DNA of 59,274 nucleotides from an uncultured Myxococcales bacterium (GCA_903936705.1 CAIZWN010000034.1:1-59274); one strand, 5' to 3'. Counted from the first letter of the stretch, positions 26,727 through 36,568 are shown. The notes: generated by a model not told the origin, from the sequence alone. A program made the numbers and translations.

Positions 26727-27560
26727 TCAGCCGGACACAACCGGTTGCGAGGCAGGATAGGCACCAGCCCGCAAGCGACGGCGGATCTGGATCACAGCCA
26801 GCCACATCCCGATGCTGTCCCGTACCATGCGCACCGACGAACCATCCCGCTGGATTGCAACCACCGGCAGACGCCGAATCGCCAAACCCCACAACCTGGC
26901 CAAAGCCAGCAACTCGACATCGAAGGCAAAGCGCTCGATCGTCAGGCACGCGAACAGTGCCCTGGCAACCGACCCCTTGAACGCCTTGAACCCGCACTGG
27001 GTATCGGGAATGCCCAGGTGCAGATAGTGGTCGACCATCGCCGAAAACGCCACATGGCTGAGGCCGCGTATGAATGTGTTGTTGCCTGCAGCTCCCGATT
27101 TGGAACCCAGATCACGCGCCCCAATCACGATGTCGGCACCCGAGCGCAGTTCCTGCAACGCGGCATCCAACGTGTCCAGCGGATATGAAAGGTCCGCATC
27201 AAAGAACACGACGGCTTCGCCGTTGGATGCGAGGACACCATGGACGAGTGCGGCACCCTTGCCCCGATTTTCCGGCAGAAGGACCGGAAGGACGAACGAA
27301 TGGGCCTTTGCGGCCTCTGTGATCAGCTCTGCCGTCGCATCCGTCGAACCGTCGTCAACAAGCACGATCTGGAAGGGGTGGGTGAATCGCTGGCAATATG
27401 CGGCCACCTCGCGAACAGTCCGGTCAAGGCGTGGAGCCTCGTTGTAGCAAGGAATGACAAGGGACACCGAAAAGTCGATGACCTTATCGAGATGCTGGCG
27501 CTGAAGGGGAGCTGGCCCCTTCGACAAGGAATGAACCCTGCTTTCTTCGGTGTCACCCAT
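26727..27560 (-). CDS. Family 2 glycosyltransferase, ALG5/polyprenyl-phosphate sugar synthase-like
   Basis: A 277-residue GT-A enzyme. Visible motifs are VSLVIPCYNEAPRL, VLVDDGSTD (nucleotide-sugar binding), RGKGAALVHG, FFDADLSYP (metal-binding DxD type) and DTQCGFKAF. This matches dolichyl/undecaprenyl-phosphate glucose or mannose synthases of the ALG5 branch. It would charge a lipid carrier in the cytoplasmic leaflet; the GT-C protein downstream would use it on the other side. There is no strong ribosome site at 27560, so the start is uncertain. Confidence 0.8.
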   Translation of the reverse strand: MGDTEESRVHSLSKGPAPLQRQHLDKVIDFSVSLVIPCYNEAPRLDRTVREVAAYCQRFTHPFQIVLVDDGSTDATAELITEAAKAHSFVLPVLLPENRGKGAALVHGVLASNGEAVVFFDADLSYPLDTLDAALQELRSGADIVIGARDLGSKSGAAGNNTFIRGLSHVAFSAMVDHYLHLGIPDTQCGFKAFKGSVARALFACLTIERFAFDVELLALARLWGLAIRRLPVVAIQRDGSSVRMVRDSIGMWLAVIQIRRRLRAGAYPASQPVVSG

Positions 27561-27629
27561 GGCGGCGATAGACTAGGGGAAACCGGACGGAACTGTCAAC
27601 GCGAGGTGGCAACTTGACCGCCGACCGGG

Positions 27630-29078
27630 TCAAGAACCAGCCGACTCTGGAACCCTGTCGGCGTGCAAAACATCGACCGTGCAATCAATGGCGCCACTGC
27701 CAAGCATGACATCGACGTGATCGCCAGGCTTGACCTGGTCGTGACGATGGATCAGGTGGCCGCCGCTTGTTCGAACCAGTGCGTATCCGCGGTCCAAAGG
27801 AGCGAAAGGAGACAACGGCAACAGGCGAAGGCCACAGGCATCCAGTGCGTTGCGGTGTGACAGCAGCAGATGGGCGCCAATGGCCTGCATCCGGCCGGAT
27901 TCGACCGAAAGCATATTGCGGGGACGATTCAACAGCAGAGGACCCTGGGCTTGAATTCGGCCGGCCAGAACACCCATGCGACGTCGCGCTTCACCCAGAC
28001 TGCGGGCGGGATGCGAGGCGACAAGGCGTGCCGCCAGCAGATCTGCCGAGTGGCGATGGTCCTTCAGCACGTGTTCTACGACCCGTGACAACCTGAGTCC
28101 CGATTCGACGACACGCTGCCTGGATGGATCAAGCAGACGATCGCCTGCAGCTCGCAAGCGCGTTTCCAGGTCGTCCAATCGTTGTCCCGCAACCTCCAGA
28201 CGACGCGTCAGACAAACGGACAGCCGGCTCCGCAAGTCTTCAAGGGAAATATTCAATTCGGCAATCGACGGCACGACCAGGGTCCCGGCCGCAGTCGGAG
28301 TGGCCGCCCGAGCGTCGGCCGAATCATCGGTCAGTACGCGATCCACGTCGTGCCCGACGGCCGATACCACCGGTATCCTCGATCCTGCGACCGCCCGGAC
28401 AAGTGTCTCCTGGTTGAAAGCCCAAAGGTCCTCCAGCGAGCCACCCCCTCGACCGATGATGATTACGTCCACGTCCGGCAGCAGGTTCAGCAGATCGATG
28501 CCTTTCGCCACTCCCTCGGCCGCTCCGTCACCCTGGACCACACTGTCCACCAGAAGGATTCGTGCAGGAAAGCGCATAAGAATCGTCCGAACAATGTCGC
28601 GCACCGCTGCGCCCCTCAGGGAGGTGACAACGCCGATGCGCCTTGGCAGGAAAGGGATCTTGCGCCTGCGCGCCTCGTCAAAAAGTCCCTCGGCGGCGAG
28701 GCGACGCCTTAGTTCCTCCAGGCGGCGCAGCAGGTCGCCGATACCCGCCTCCTCGACGGCATCGACGCTGAGTTGGTACCGGCTGGTCCCGCCGTATGAA
28801 GTCACACGGCCCGTGGCCACCACACGCTGGCCGTCGCGCAGGTCCAGGGCGGCTGCGACCCGGGCGAACCGGTAGATGACGCAGTCCAGCTTCAGCGTGC
28901 CGCCCTCGGGATCCCGCTCGGTCAGAGCAAAGTACGAATGGCCCGATACCGCCCGCTTGAAACCGGTGATCTCGCCTTCGACCCTGATGCGCGAAAAGGA
29001 CGTCTCCAGCAGGTTCTTCACCAAGCGGGAGACCTGCACAACGGTCAGCACGTCAGTCTGGCGGGGTTGCAATTCCAT
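27630..29078 (-). CDS. xseA: Exodeoxyribonuclease VII large subunit
   Basis: A 482-residue nuclease subunit that degrades single-stranded DNA with XseB. The N-terminal OB-fold is at about 20-110 (SRIRVEGEITGFK). The catalytic domain has IGVVTSLRGAAVRDI, IIIGRGGGSLEDLWAFN and VSAVGHDVDRVLTDDSADARAATPTAAG. A long helical region precedes a C-terminal beta part. No xseB is visible nearby. It lies between an esterase-like lipoprotein gene (14 bp upstream) and a glycosyltransferase on the same strand. Confidence 0.93.
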   Translation of the reverse strand: MELQPRQTDVLTVVQVSRLVKNLLETSFSRIRVEGEITGFKRAVSGHSYFALTERDPEGGTLKLDCVIYRFARVAAALDLRDGQRVVATGRVTSYGGTSRYQLSVDAVEEAGIGDLLRRLEELRRRLAAEGLFDEARRRKIPFLPRRIGVVTSLRGAAVRDIVRTILMRFPARILLVDSVVQGDGAAEGVAKGIDLLNLLPDVDVIIIGRGGGSLEDLWAFNQETLVRAVAGSRIPVVSAVGHDVDRVLTDDSADARAATPTAAGTLVVPSIAELNISLEDLRSRLSVCLTRRLEVAGQRLDDLETRLRAAGDRLLDPSRQRVVESGLRLSRVVEHVLKDHRHSADLLAARLVASHPARSLGEARRRMGVLAGRIQAQGPLLLNRPRNMLSVESGRMQAIGAHLLLSHRNALDACGLRLLPLSPFAPLDRGYALVRTSGGHLIHRHDQVKPGDHVDVMLGSGAIDCTVDVLHADRVPESAGS

Positions 29079-29092
29079 GGGTGAATACTACC

Positions 29093-30865
29093 TCACCAGC
29101 ACGACGTGATACCGCGAATATCAGGAACGAAGCCGGCCGGCAGCACCGGCCGCGACGAAATAGAAAACGTCTCGGGGAACAGAAGGTCTTTCGTCGTGTA
29201 GACCACGTCCACGTAGTAGACCAACGTCCCGGGGTCCTGCGGGACGAACTCGGTGTTTTTCGTCCCATAAAGGCTGTTGCCCTTCGATTCCAGTTGAAGA
29301 CTGGCCCACACCTTTGCATCGGCGCTGGCCCACAGGCGAACCTCGGAAACGTCCAGGGTCGATCCGCCTTGATCAACTTGCACCAGGGCGGCCGACGGCC
29401 CGCCCCCGGGCAGGAACGTCAGGTTCGAAGGCGGCAGCGGCACGTAGGCATACCGAGGGTCCATGCCAAAGACATGGCGGAACCACATGCGCTGGCCGCC
29501 CTTTGCCGCAACCGACGCCCTGATCTCGACGTCATCCTTGTCCTCGATCGAGGTCAACTGGAAGCAACCGTGATCGAAGTTGCCAGCAATCGCCGTCCTC
29601 TTCGCGTCACCGGGAATGGCATCGAAGGTCGCCACATGGGCGGTCAGCGGGAAGAACTCGTCAGCCGACCCGTTGACCATCAGTATCTGTGCTGTCGTCG
29701 CGGGCAACAGGTGAGCCGAGTCCAGGTTTGCCATCAGCGCCGACCACTCGGGGCTGGCTGTAGTCAGTCCCGCCTTGGTCAGCAGTTCGTGCTGCCATGC
29801 CTTTGGAGACACGGTCGCGACATCCCATGCCCCGCATGACGACAGGGGAACAGCCGCGCGAATCCGGTCGTCAACCGCGGCGCCGATCAGCGTCACAACG
29901 CCACCCGCAGAAAAGCCCGTCATGCCAAGGCGCCCGGCGTCAACATCGTCGCGCCCCTCAAGGCACGTCAGTCCGCGCAGGCCGGCGACCGCATGCCCCC
30001 AGAACCAGGACCCGCGCGGGTCGTCAAGCGTGTCGAACATCCGATACCCATTGCCATCGCCTGCCGGCAGCCCCTCGGATGTGTTTAAAGGCACGTCACC
30101 GCCGCCTGGCCCAGTGAACGCAATAACGAAAGCACCCAGCAACGCCGCCGTTCCGGTGGCATGGGCCTCCTGGGACATCCCGCCCAAACCGTGCGCCTGA
30201 ACCACTCCTGGCAGACGGCCAGACGATCCTGCTGGCCGCGCCGCGAATCCGCGGATGCGGATCGACCGCAAATGCCCATCCACAGATTCCCAGGACAGGT
30301 AGCTGACGTCCCAGGCATCCAGCAAAACATTGTCCTTCAAAACCGTGTGCTGGTTCGTGAACTGGCAGTCGGCCGTCGCACGATCGCGAATCCTCTGGGG
30401 ATCAAACAGCGAAATCCAATCGTCGGCAGGGGTATCAGCCAAGGTGTCAGACGGGGAGGTCACATCGATCGCGACATCCAAGGCAGGAACGTCGAAAAAG
30501 GCGTCAACAGCCGTCGAGTCGAACGGCACGTCGACAGGCGGCGTATCAGTCAATCCATCGGAGGCCGGGTCGGCCTGGATTCCATCGGTGACGGTGTCTC
30601 CGACAGCATCAGCGAAAGCAGTATCTGCGGACAGATCCAGCCGGACATCGCTGGACAGATCGTCGTCCATTTTGTCCTGGGTCGGCGCATCCGCAGGGAC
30701 GTCGCGCCCCCCAATATCGGGGATTGCCTGATCGGTTCCCGTGTCCTTCGGCACGACCTCCAGCGGTACATCGGTCAGGACAGCATCGGAAGCATTGCCG
30801 CCCGACCCGCAGGCCGCAAGCAGCAGCGCCAGGAACGGCCACGCCTTGCTGTTTCCGCGATTCAC
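29093..30865 (-). CDS. Lipoprotein with Asp-rich linker and alpha/beta-hydrolase (acetylxylan-esterase-like) domain
   Basis: A 590-residue protein. The signal ends in LLLAAC, with C19 lipidated. An Asp/Thr/Val-rich low-complexity linker spans about residues 28-150. The catalytic domain has a nucleophile elbow GFSAG (Ser319), an acidic region GSADEFFP and GNFDHGCF with the probable catalytic His. This fits carbohydrate esterase or dienelactone-hydrolase-like enzymes acting outside the cell. GTG 30865 has GGAGG 5 nt upstream and starts the signal peptide; ATG 30898 would overlap the upstream gene. It follows the glycosidase-like lipoprotein by 19 bp. Confidence 0.75.
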   Translation of the reverse strand: MNRGNSKAWPFLALLLAACGSGGNASDAVLTDVPLEVVPKDTGTDQAIPDIGGRDVPADAPTQDKMDDDLSSDVRLDLSADTAFADAVGDTVTDGIQADPASDGLTDTPPVDVPFDSTAVDAFFDVPALDVAIDVTSPSDTLADTPADDWISLFDPQRIRDRATADCQFTNQHTVLKDNVLLDAWDVSYLSWESVDGHLRSIRIRGFAARPAGSSGRLPGVVQAHGLGGMSQEAHATGTAALLGAFVIAFTGPGGGDVPLNTSEGLPAGDGNGYRMFDTLDDPRGSWFWGHAVAGLRGLTCLEGRDDVDAGRLGMTGFSAGGVVTLIGAAVDDRIRAAVPLSSCGAWDVATVSPKAWQHELLTKAGLTTASPEWSALMANLDSAHLLPATTAQILMVNGSADEFFPLTAHVATFDAIPGDAKRTAIAGNFDHGCFQLTSIEDKDDVEIRASVAAKGGQRMWFRHVFGMDPRYAYVPLPPSNLTFLPGGGPSAALVQVDQGGSTLDVSEVRLWASADAKVWASLQLESKGNSLYGTKNTEFVPQDPGTLVYYVDVVYTTKDLLFPETFSISSRPVLPAGFVPDIRGITSCW

Positions 30866-30884
30866 GCTCACCTCCAATTCACCG

Positions 30885-33545
30885 TCAATGTACCGCAAAA
30901 GCTACGCTGCCTCCCACCGATAGCTCCGCGGCAGGCGTCGTAGCTGACACCGTGCCAAAACGGGAGGCGGTACGTGCAATATCGCTTTCGGGCAGCGGCA
31001 ACCCATCCACGTCGATGCCTGGTTGCCCCGATGAGGCATCCCACCGCAGATCCACTTCCCACATTTCGCCCACGGCACCGCCCGCCTGCCGCGCAATCTT
31101 CACCTCGACCCGGTCAGCCTCGATCCGCTGCACCGTGAGGTCGAACCGCTCGCCCCCAGCGCGCAGCCCGCGAAACGCCATTCGCGGCCACCCGACAGGC
31201 AGATGAGGACGCAGCAGAATTCTTCGCGCCGCCGCATCGGGAGAAAATCCAGCCAGATATCGCATGGCCGCCTCGGAAACAATCCCGCCCTCCCACGGAC
31301 GGAACTTGGCTGTGTAGTCACCGACGGTCCCTTCCGGATCGTAGAAGGCCGACAGCCCCGAATGGTCATCGAACAACATGTATTCCTGAAGGTTTCCCGA
31401 AGTGTCCAACGACTTTCGCACCGCCGCAAAAGCGTCCCCTGCCTGCGGATGACTCGCGTCGGTCAGCCCGGCAAGCGCATAGCCTGGCAGCATCCCGGTA
31501 TAGACACCTTCCCAGGAATCGAAGACCCCGCCGAATGACGGGTCCGGCCGACTGACGATCTCGCCGGGAGCCCGGCCCAGACGCTGCACCAGACAATCAA
31601 GAGACGCGGCGGCAAACGGGTCGTCACCGTCCTTCCACCCCGACCACGTGACCTGCAAGGCCACGTCCTCGAACGGCATGGAAGCCGCCAGCGTGTCCTT
31701 CGAAACGAAGGCCGCCACGCATCCGTCCTCAAGCACGAAGCGAGGCACCGATGACGCTTCGACCTCGGCCGCCAGCGCCCTGGCCTCGTCGCCTTCGCCC
31801 GTCCGACCCAGTTCCTCAGCCATCCTCTCGAATGCCCGCGCCGCACCCAACCACAGGAAGGTCGAGTTCGCCGACCACGTCATGTCCTGATGCGGATACT
31901 CCAGTTCCATCCCGAAAGCGGCGTTCATCGCGGCCCGATAAGTCTCGTCGCCGGTAAAAGGCAGCAACCGGTCAGGCCCGAACCCCTGGTCGAACAGACA
32001 GCGCCGCAGCAAGTCCCACCGTTCGGCTACGCGCGCCAGATCACCGGAGTAACGGTGGTGAAGGCCGTACATGGTGACCAGATAGGATGGCGTCTCGGCG
32101 GCAACGCGACCGGACAGTGGAGACATCAACTCCCAGTCCGGTGCAGGGGGAGCGCCGGTCACGTCGAGGTCCGCATCGTAGCTATTCTTGAGGTCGCCGG
32201 CATACCGGATCGCGCCGTACACGTAGTCCAGCATCCTGTCGACATCCTCGAACGCCCCGAAGGCCAGCAGCGCCATTACCGGCCCGATATTGTCGCGTGC
32301 CCACGTCCGCGTGTACTGAGACATCGGGCAGGTGGCGCCGGTCACCGCCGTCTGGACCTTCAGGGTCATCTTCATCCCGTCCAAAAAGTCCGCCACCATC
32401 GGGTCAGGCAGGTCGGCCTGCACAGTGCCAGCTTCCCAGGCGCCATAGGCAAAGGCTGCAGCGTCCAGTGCTTCTGCGATTGCACCCTCCGGATCCGCCA
32501 CCTGCCACAGTTCATCGGAAGAAACCGGATTGATCGGGGACATTCCAACCGGTCCCGTGGCCGGCGTTTCACCTGTACAGTGGGCCAGAACCCGCAACAG
32601 CTCGCCACCGGGCTGGATTTCCCCGACGTACAACGACAAAGTCTTCCCCTGCGCCACGGCATCCTGCCCGACGGCCCCGACGAACAGCGTCGCAAGCGTC
32701 CTCACCATGCCGTCGCTCTCGACCCCGTTCTCAACCAGCACCTGAGGCTGCACTGCAAAAACTTCGTTGTTTGCAGCGACCACCAGCGTTACCGGCCTGG
32801 AAACCGTGGTTGCCCTGTTACGCACAAGGAGGATCCGGAACAGACAAGTGTCTGGCAGGACCACGGCGGACGTCGGCGAAACGTCGATCGTGTCCAGCTC
32901 AAGTTCCCCCAGCCGTCCCCGCGTCACAACTACCGGTGCCGACAGGCTTCTCCCAATCCATTCCTCCTCGAAATCGGGCGGCGCCGAATCCTGGATGCCC
33001 GCCAGCTGCACCCGGTAATCTCCAAAGAAGTTTGGCCGCCGCTCGTATGTCGGTCCGACCAGCGAGTGCAGCGTGTTCAAGGGATCCGCCAATCCTGAAA
33101 AAGCGAAAACCTTGCCGTTGCCAGCACCGAAAGACCCGCGATGGCCCTTGTTAGGTCGTTGGGCCACCGGCCCCGATACGTGCGTGGCATAGCGGCTGAT
33201 TCGGGCAAAAGCCTTCGGGTGGGCCGCATAGAAGACACCGTCCAACGGAAACTGGACTGACCCGGCCCAGGCGACATCGACCGGAAGTGCGTCGGATGCA
33301 TCGACATCAACTCGGTCGGAATCAGCAAGTACGGAATCTCCCTGGGCATCGTCCGCGTCTGCAGCCGGCATGTCGGACGACACGTCGGAAACGTCCTGCA
33401 CAATGTCAAGGTGTATCGGCAGTTCGCCCATCAGGTCGAGCTGCAGGTCTCCCTGTCCGGCAATATCGGCCCCAACCTCATCCCCACAAGAGACGACTGC
33501 CAACCCGACCATCACAACCGTCGAAAAAACCAGCAACCGCGCCAT
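30885..33545 (-). CDS. Lipoprotein with six-hairpin glycosidase-like domain
   Basis: An 886-residue protein. The signal MARLLVFSTVVMVGLAVVSC places the lipid on C20. An Asp-rich linker follows (about 25-95), then a beta-sandwich-like region (about 100-350) and an alpha-helical region (about 370-780). YTRTWARDNIGPVMALLAFG and the repeated helical hairpins resemble (alpha/alpha)6 glycoside hydrolases (GH15/63/65/78 type). A C-terminal beta domain (RILLRPHLPVGW) is also typical. Which acidic residues are catalytic, and the substrate, cannot be read. It precedes an esterase-like lipoprotein, suggesting surface glycan breakdown. Confidence 0.65.
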   Translation of the reverse strand: MARLLVFSTVVMVGLAVVSCGDEVGADIAGQGDLQLDLMGELPIHLDIVQDVSDVSSDMPAADADDAQGDSVLADSDRVDVDASDALPVDVAWAGSVQFPLDGVFYAAHPKAFARISRYATHVSGPVAQRPNKGHRGSFGAGNGKVFAFSGLADPLNTLHSLVGPTYERRPNFFGDYRVQLAGIQDSAPPDFEEEWIGRSLSAPVVVTRGRLGELELDTIDVSPTSAVVLPDTCLFRILLVRNRATTVSRPVTLVVAANNEVFAVQPQVLVENGVESDGMVRTLATLFVGAVGQDAVAQGKTLSLYVGEIQPGGELLRVLAHCTGETPATGPVGMSPINPVSSDELWQVADPEGAIAEALDAAAFAYGAWEAGTVQADLPDPMVADFLDGMKMTLKVQTAVTGATCPMSQYTRTWARDNIGPVMALLAFGAFEDVDRMLDYVYGAIRYAGDLKNSYDADLDVTGAPPAPDWELMSPLSGRVAAETPSYLVTMYGLHHRYSGDLARVAERWDLLRRCLFDQGFGPDRLLPFTGDETYRAAMNAAFGMELEYPHQDMTWSANSTFLWLGAARAFERMAEELGRTGEGDEARALAAEVEASSVPRFVLEDGCVAAFVSKDTLAASMPFEDVALQVTWSGWKDGDDPFAAASLDCLVQRLGRAPGEIVSRPDPSFGGVFDSWEGVYTGMLPGYALAGLTDASHPQAGDAFAAVRKSLDTSGNLQEYMLFDDHSGLSAFYDPEGTVGDYTAKFRPWEGGIVSEAAMRYLAGFSPDAAARRILLRPHLPVGWPRMAFRGLRAGGERFDLTVQRIEADRVEVKIARQAGGAVGEMWEVDLRWDASSGQPGIDVDGLPLPESDIARTASRFGTVSATTPAAELSVGGSVAFAVH

Positions 33546-33822
33546 TCACGTCACCTTCTTACCGGTCGCCGCAAGGGTACCGTGTCGCCGCGGTACCCGT
33601 CTACCGTCTCGACACCAATTCCAAATCTTCAGTCCACCGCACAAGATTCCGGACCGGTCTGGTCCAATTCCCCTTTTCATGTCCGAGACTTCCTTGACAA
33701 TCCCTGACCGCTGGGCTAGGAAACTGGAAGGATCGCTGGGCCGGCGGCCTCGGATTGTGCATTGCGACACCTTCCCGCCCTGCCCCCCGGCACTTGCTTA
33801 CCCAGCTTGCGGAGGTTTTCAG

Positions 33823-35157
33823 ATGACACAGAAGGAGTTCCTTGACCAGATCGCCGCGCGCAATCCGGCACAGCCGGAGTTCCTGCAGGCCGTGCAAGAG
33901 GTTGTTGAATCGGTTTGGGACGTCTACCAGGCGAACCCACGTTTCCAGAAGGCCAACATCCTTGCGCGACTCGTCGAGCCCGAAGCCGTGCACACCTTCC
34001 GCGTGGCGTGGGTCAACGATCGAGGCGATGTCGAGGTCAACCGGGGCTACCGGGTGCAATACAACAGCGCCCTCGGCCCGTACAAGGGAGGCCTGCGTTT
34101 CCACCCGTCGGTCAACCTGTCTATTCTCAAGTTCCTGGGCTTCGAACAGATCTTCAAGAACAGCCTGACCACGCTGCCCATGGGCGGCGGGAAGGGCGGG
34201 TCCGATTTCAACGCAAAGGGCCGATCTGACAACGAGATCATGCGATTCTGCCAGGCGTTCATGACCGAACTTTTCCGCTATATCGGCCCGAACACGGACG
34301 TGCCTGCCGGCGACATCGGCGTTGGCGGCCGAGAGATCGGCTACATGTTCGGGATGTACAAGAAGATTGCCCGCGAGTTCACGGGCGTGTTGACCGGCAA
34401 GGGCCTGGAGTGGGGTGGCAGCCTTATGCGGCCCGAAGCTACAGGTTTCGGCGTGACATATTTCGCCGAAGCAATGCTGAAGACAAAAGGACAGTCATTC
34501 GCGGGAAAGACCGTCGCGGTATCTGGCTTCGGCAACGTGGCCTGGGGCGCGGTGATCAAGGTCGGTCAACTGGGCGGTCGCGTCGTAACCCTGTCTGGGC
34601 CCGACGGCTACGTCTACGATCCCGAAGGCATCAGCGGCGAAAAGATTGGATTCATGCTGGAAATGCGCGCCTCGAACAATGATCGCGTCGAGGACTACGC
34701 CACAAAGTTCGGCGTGAAGTTCTTCCCGGACAAGCGCCCCTGGGAGGTCAAGTGCGACGTGGCTATACCCTGCGCGACCCAGAATGAACTGGACGAGAAT
34801 GACGCGCGCGCCCTGGTCGCCAACGGCTGCACCTGCGTGGCCGAGGGCGCCAACATGCCCTCCACACTGGAGGCCACCAAGGTCCTGCTGGAATCAGGCG
34901 TCCTGTTTGCCCCCGGCAAGGCATCGAACGCCGGCGGCGTCGCTACATCCGGCCTCGAAATGAGCCAGAACAGCATGCGGCTGCGCTGGTCTGCCGAGGA
35001 AGTGGATCAGCGCCTGCACCAAATCATGCTGCGCATCCACGAATCATGCGTGCAGTACGGCAAGGGTCCCGACGGTTTAGTCAACTACGTCAAGGGCGCA
35101 AACGTCGCCGGCTTCCTGCGCGTGGCCAACGCCATGCTGGATCAAGGCGTGGTCTGA
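33823..35157 (+). CDS. gdhA: Glutamate dehydrogenase, NADP-type hexameric
   Basis: A 444-residue enzyme that interconverts 2-oxoglutarate plus ammonia and glutamate. Motifs are GPYKGGLRFHP (K88, substrate), LPMGGGKGGSDF (catalytic K124), VPAGDIGVGGREIGYM, and the dinucleotide-binding VAVSGFGNVAWGA. The length and motifs fit the NADP-dependent assimilatory small-hexamer group. GGAGG precedes the ATG at 33823 by 7 nt; the frame is open for 150 more codons upstream, but that part does not look like protein. It is divergent from the glycosidase-like gene with 277 bp between. Confidence 0.95.
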   Translation: MTQKEFLDQIAARNPAQPEFLQAVQEVVESVWDVYQANPRFQKANILARLVEPEAVHTFRVAWVNDRGDVEVNRGYRVQYNSALGPYKGGLRFHPSVNLSILKFLGFEQIFKNSLTTLPMGGGKGGSDFNAKGRSDNEIMRFCQAFMTELFRYIGPNTDVPAGDIGVGGREIGYMFGMYKKIAREFTGVLTGKGLEWGGSLMRPEATGFGVTYFAEAMLKTKGQSFAGKTVAVSGFGNVAWGAVIKVGQLGGRVVTLSGPDGYVYDPEGISGEKIGFMLEMRASNNDRVEDYATKFGVKFFPDKRPWEVKCDVAIPCATQNELDENDARALVANGCTCVAEGANMPSTLEATKVLLESGVLFAPGKASNAGGVATSGLEMSQNSMRLRWSAEEVDQRLHQIMLRIHESCVQYGKGPDGLVNYVKGANVAGFLRVANAMLDQGVV

Positions 35158-35257
35158 CGTTTCCAAGCCTTTTCCGGGGCAGCTCCAGCCTCCTGGGTCC
35201 AGCGGCTGCCCAGGGTGTATCATTCCATGTGCGAAGGGCATGCCCGGGAGTCCATGG

Positions 35258-36568
35258 ATGAACACGCCGCTGCTTGACGACCGCGAACTTGACGAACTGT
35301 CGTACCACCTGGAACACCTGCTGCGTCCCGGAACAGGTGCCCTTGGGACCCTGGCCGGCACGTCCGTACGCTATCTGTCCGGAATCCTTGGGGCAGAGGG
35401 CGTTCCTTGCGAGGTGGTCGAGGCCGACGGCGGCCAGCCCTGCCTGGTCGCCCGACTTTCGGCACACCGGCCGGACGAGGGTCTGCTGATTGTAGCCAGC
35501 GGGGACCCCATTGGGGACATCCCGATGGAACCCAGACGGGCACTGCAGGGCGGCGTCATGGCGGCGGTCGGCCTGATGGCCCTTGCGCTCGTTCGCCGCA
35601 GGGAATTGGTGCCGTCGCGAGACATCGTTCTTGCCGTGATCCCTGGCCGCGGTCCCTATACAACTCCCAGGCTCAGGGACCTTGTTGCCCGCCAACAAAA
35701 TCGGCTTCGTTGCCGCCTGGTGCTTACCTCCGATGGCAGCGCTCCAGGAACACCTGGCAACCGAAAACTGATCGGCATCCAGGCAGCCTCGAAAGCATTT
35801 GTGCGAGTAGTAGTTCGATCCAATGCCTCAGACCTTGCTTGCGGCCCCGACAGCGCACCACTAAGACTGCTTCGCAGTTTGTTGCAACTGGAGTCCGGGG
35901 TGCTGGCGACACGCCCTTGCCTGCCGGCGACGGCATGGCTGGATGCCGTTGCATCAACCTTGCCTTCTCGTCCGGCCGCCATGCTGCGCGGCTTCCAGTT
36001 CCTTGGCGCCGGCACGGTTCTATCGAGGTTCGTGCAGGACCAGGATCTGGCTGCCACCCTGGCCTCGATAAGCAGGGACACCGCCGAGATCGTGGGTCTT
36101 CGGGCGGGGGAGGCCGCCGGCTTGCCTGCGGGCCAGGCCGAGGCAGACGTGGTCTTGAGAATCCTGCCAGGTCGACGGGTGGAGGAATGCGTGCTTGACC
36201 TGGCGTCCCTGCTGGGCTCCGAAGTTTCCGTCGAGGCTGTGGACTCGGTCCTGGCTGTGGAAACTCCTCCTATGACGCCACTTTGGATCCACATCGCCGA
36301 TGCCATTGAACACGCCATCCCGGGTGCGCTGCCGGTTCCAACCCTTTCCATCGAACCATGGGACGCGGCCGCCCTGGCTCACATCGAAACTACCTCCTAC
36401 GGATTCGGCCCGCTTTCGGTTCTTGATGACGACGAATTGACGACCCCCGATGGAACACCCGGCATCACGCGCGAAAGTCTCAGGCGAGGTGCCGACGCGA
36501 TGACTCGAGTCATCCTTGGCACCTGCATTCCCAACGTCTTTCCGCTTGGACAGACCTCTTCGCGTTGA
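35258..36568 (+). CDS. M20/M28-peptidase-like protein lacking metal ligands
   Basis: The 436-residue protein has the overall feel of an M20 aminoacylase/peptidase. A strand reading LIVASGDPIGDIP stands where G-H-x-D-x-V-P is expected. ALQGGVMAAVGLMALAL matches the helix after the second metal site, and a central segment (ASKAFVRVVVRSN) resembles the lid domain. The metal-binding His and Asp residues and the EE pair are not where expected, so it may be a non-catalytic relative. The ATG at 35258 has GGGAG 8 nt upstream; ATG 35240 is in frame but poorly spaced. It lies between gdhA and grpE. Confidence 0.45.
   Translation: MNTPLLDDRELDELSYHLEHLLRPGTGALGTLAGTSVRYLSGILGAEGVPCEVVEADGGQPCLVARLSAHRPDEGLLIVASGDPIGDIPMEPRRALQGGVMAAVGLMALALVRRRELVPSRDIVLAVIPGRGPYTTPRLRDLVARQQNRLRCRLVLTSDGSAPGTPGNRKLIGIQAASKAFVRVVVRSNASDLACGPDSAPLRLLRSLLQLESGVLATRPCLPATAWLDAVASTLPSRPAAMLRGFQFLGAGTVLSRFVQDQDLAATLASISRDTAEIVGLRAGEAAGLPAGQAEADVVLRILPGRRVEECVLDLASLLGSEVSVEAVDSVLAVETPPMTPLWIHIADAIEHAIPGALPVPTLSIEPWDAAALAHIETTSYGFGPLSVLDDDELTTPDGTPGITRESLRRGADAMTRVILGTCIPNVFPLGQTSSR

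Noticed and set aside
33370-33822. N-terminal extension of glutamate dehydrogenase
   Set aside because: It overlaps the start of the divergent glycosidase-like gene, is not protein-like, and GGAGG marks ATG 33823.
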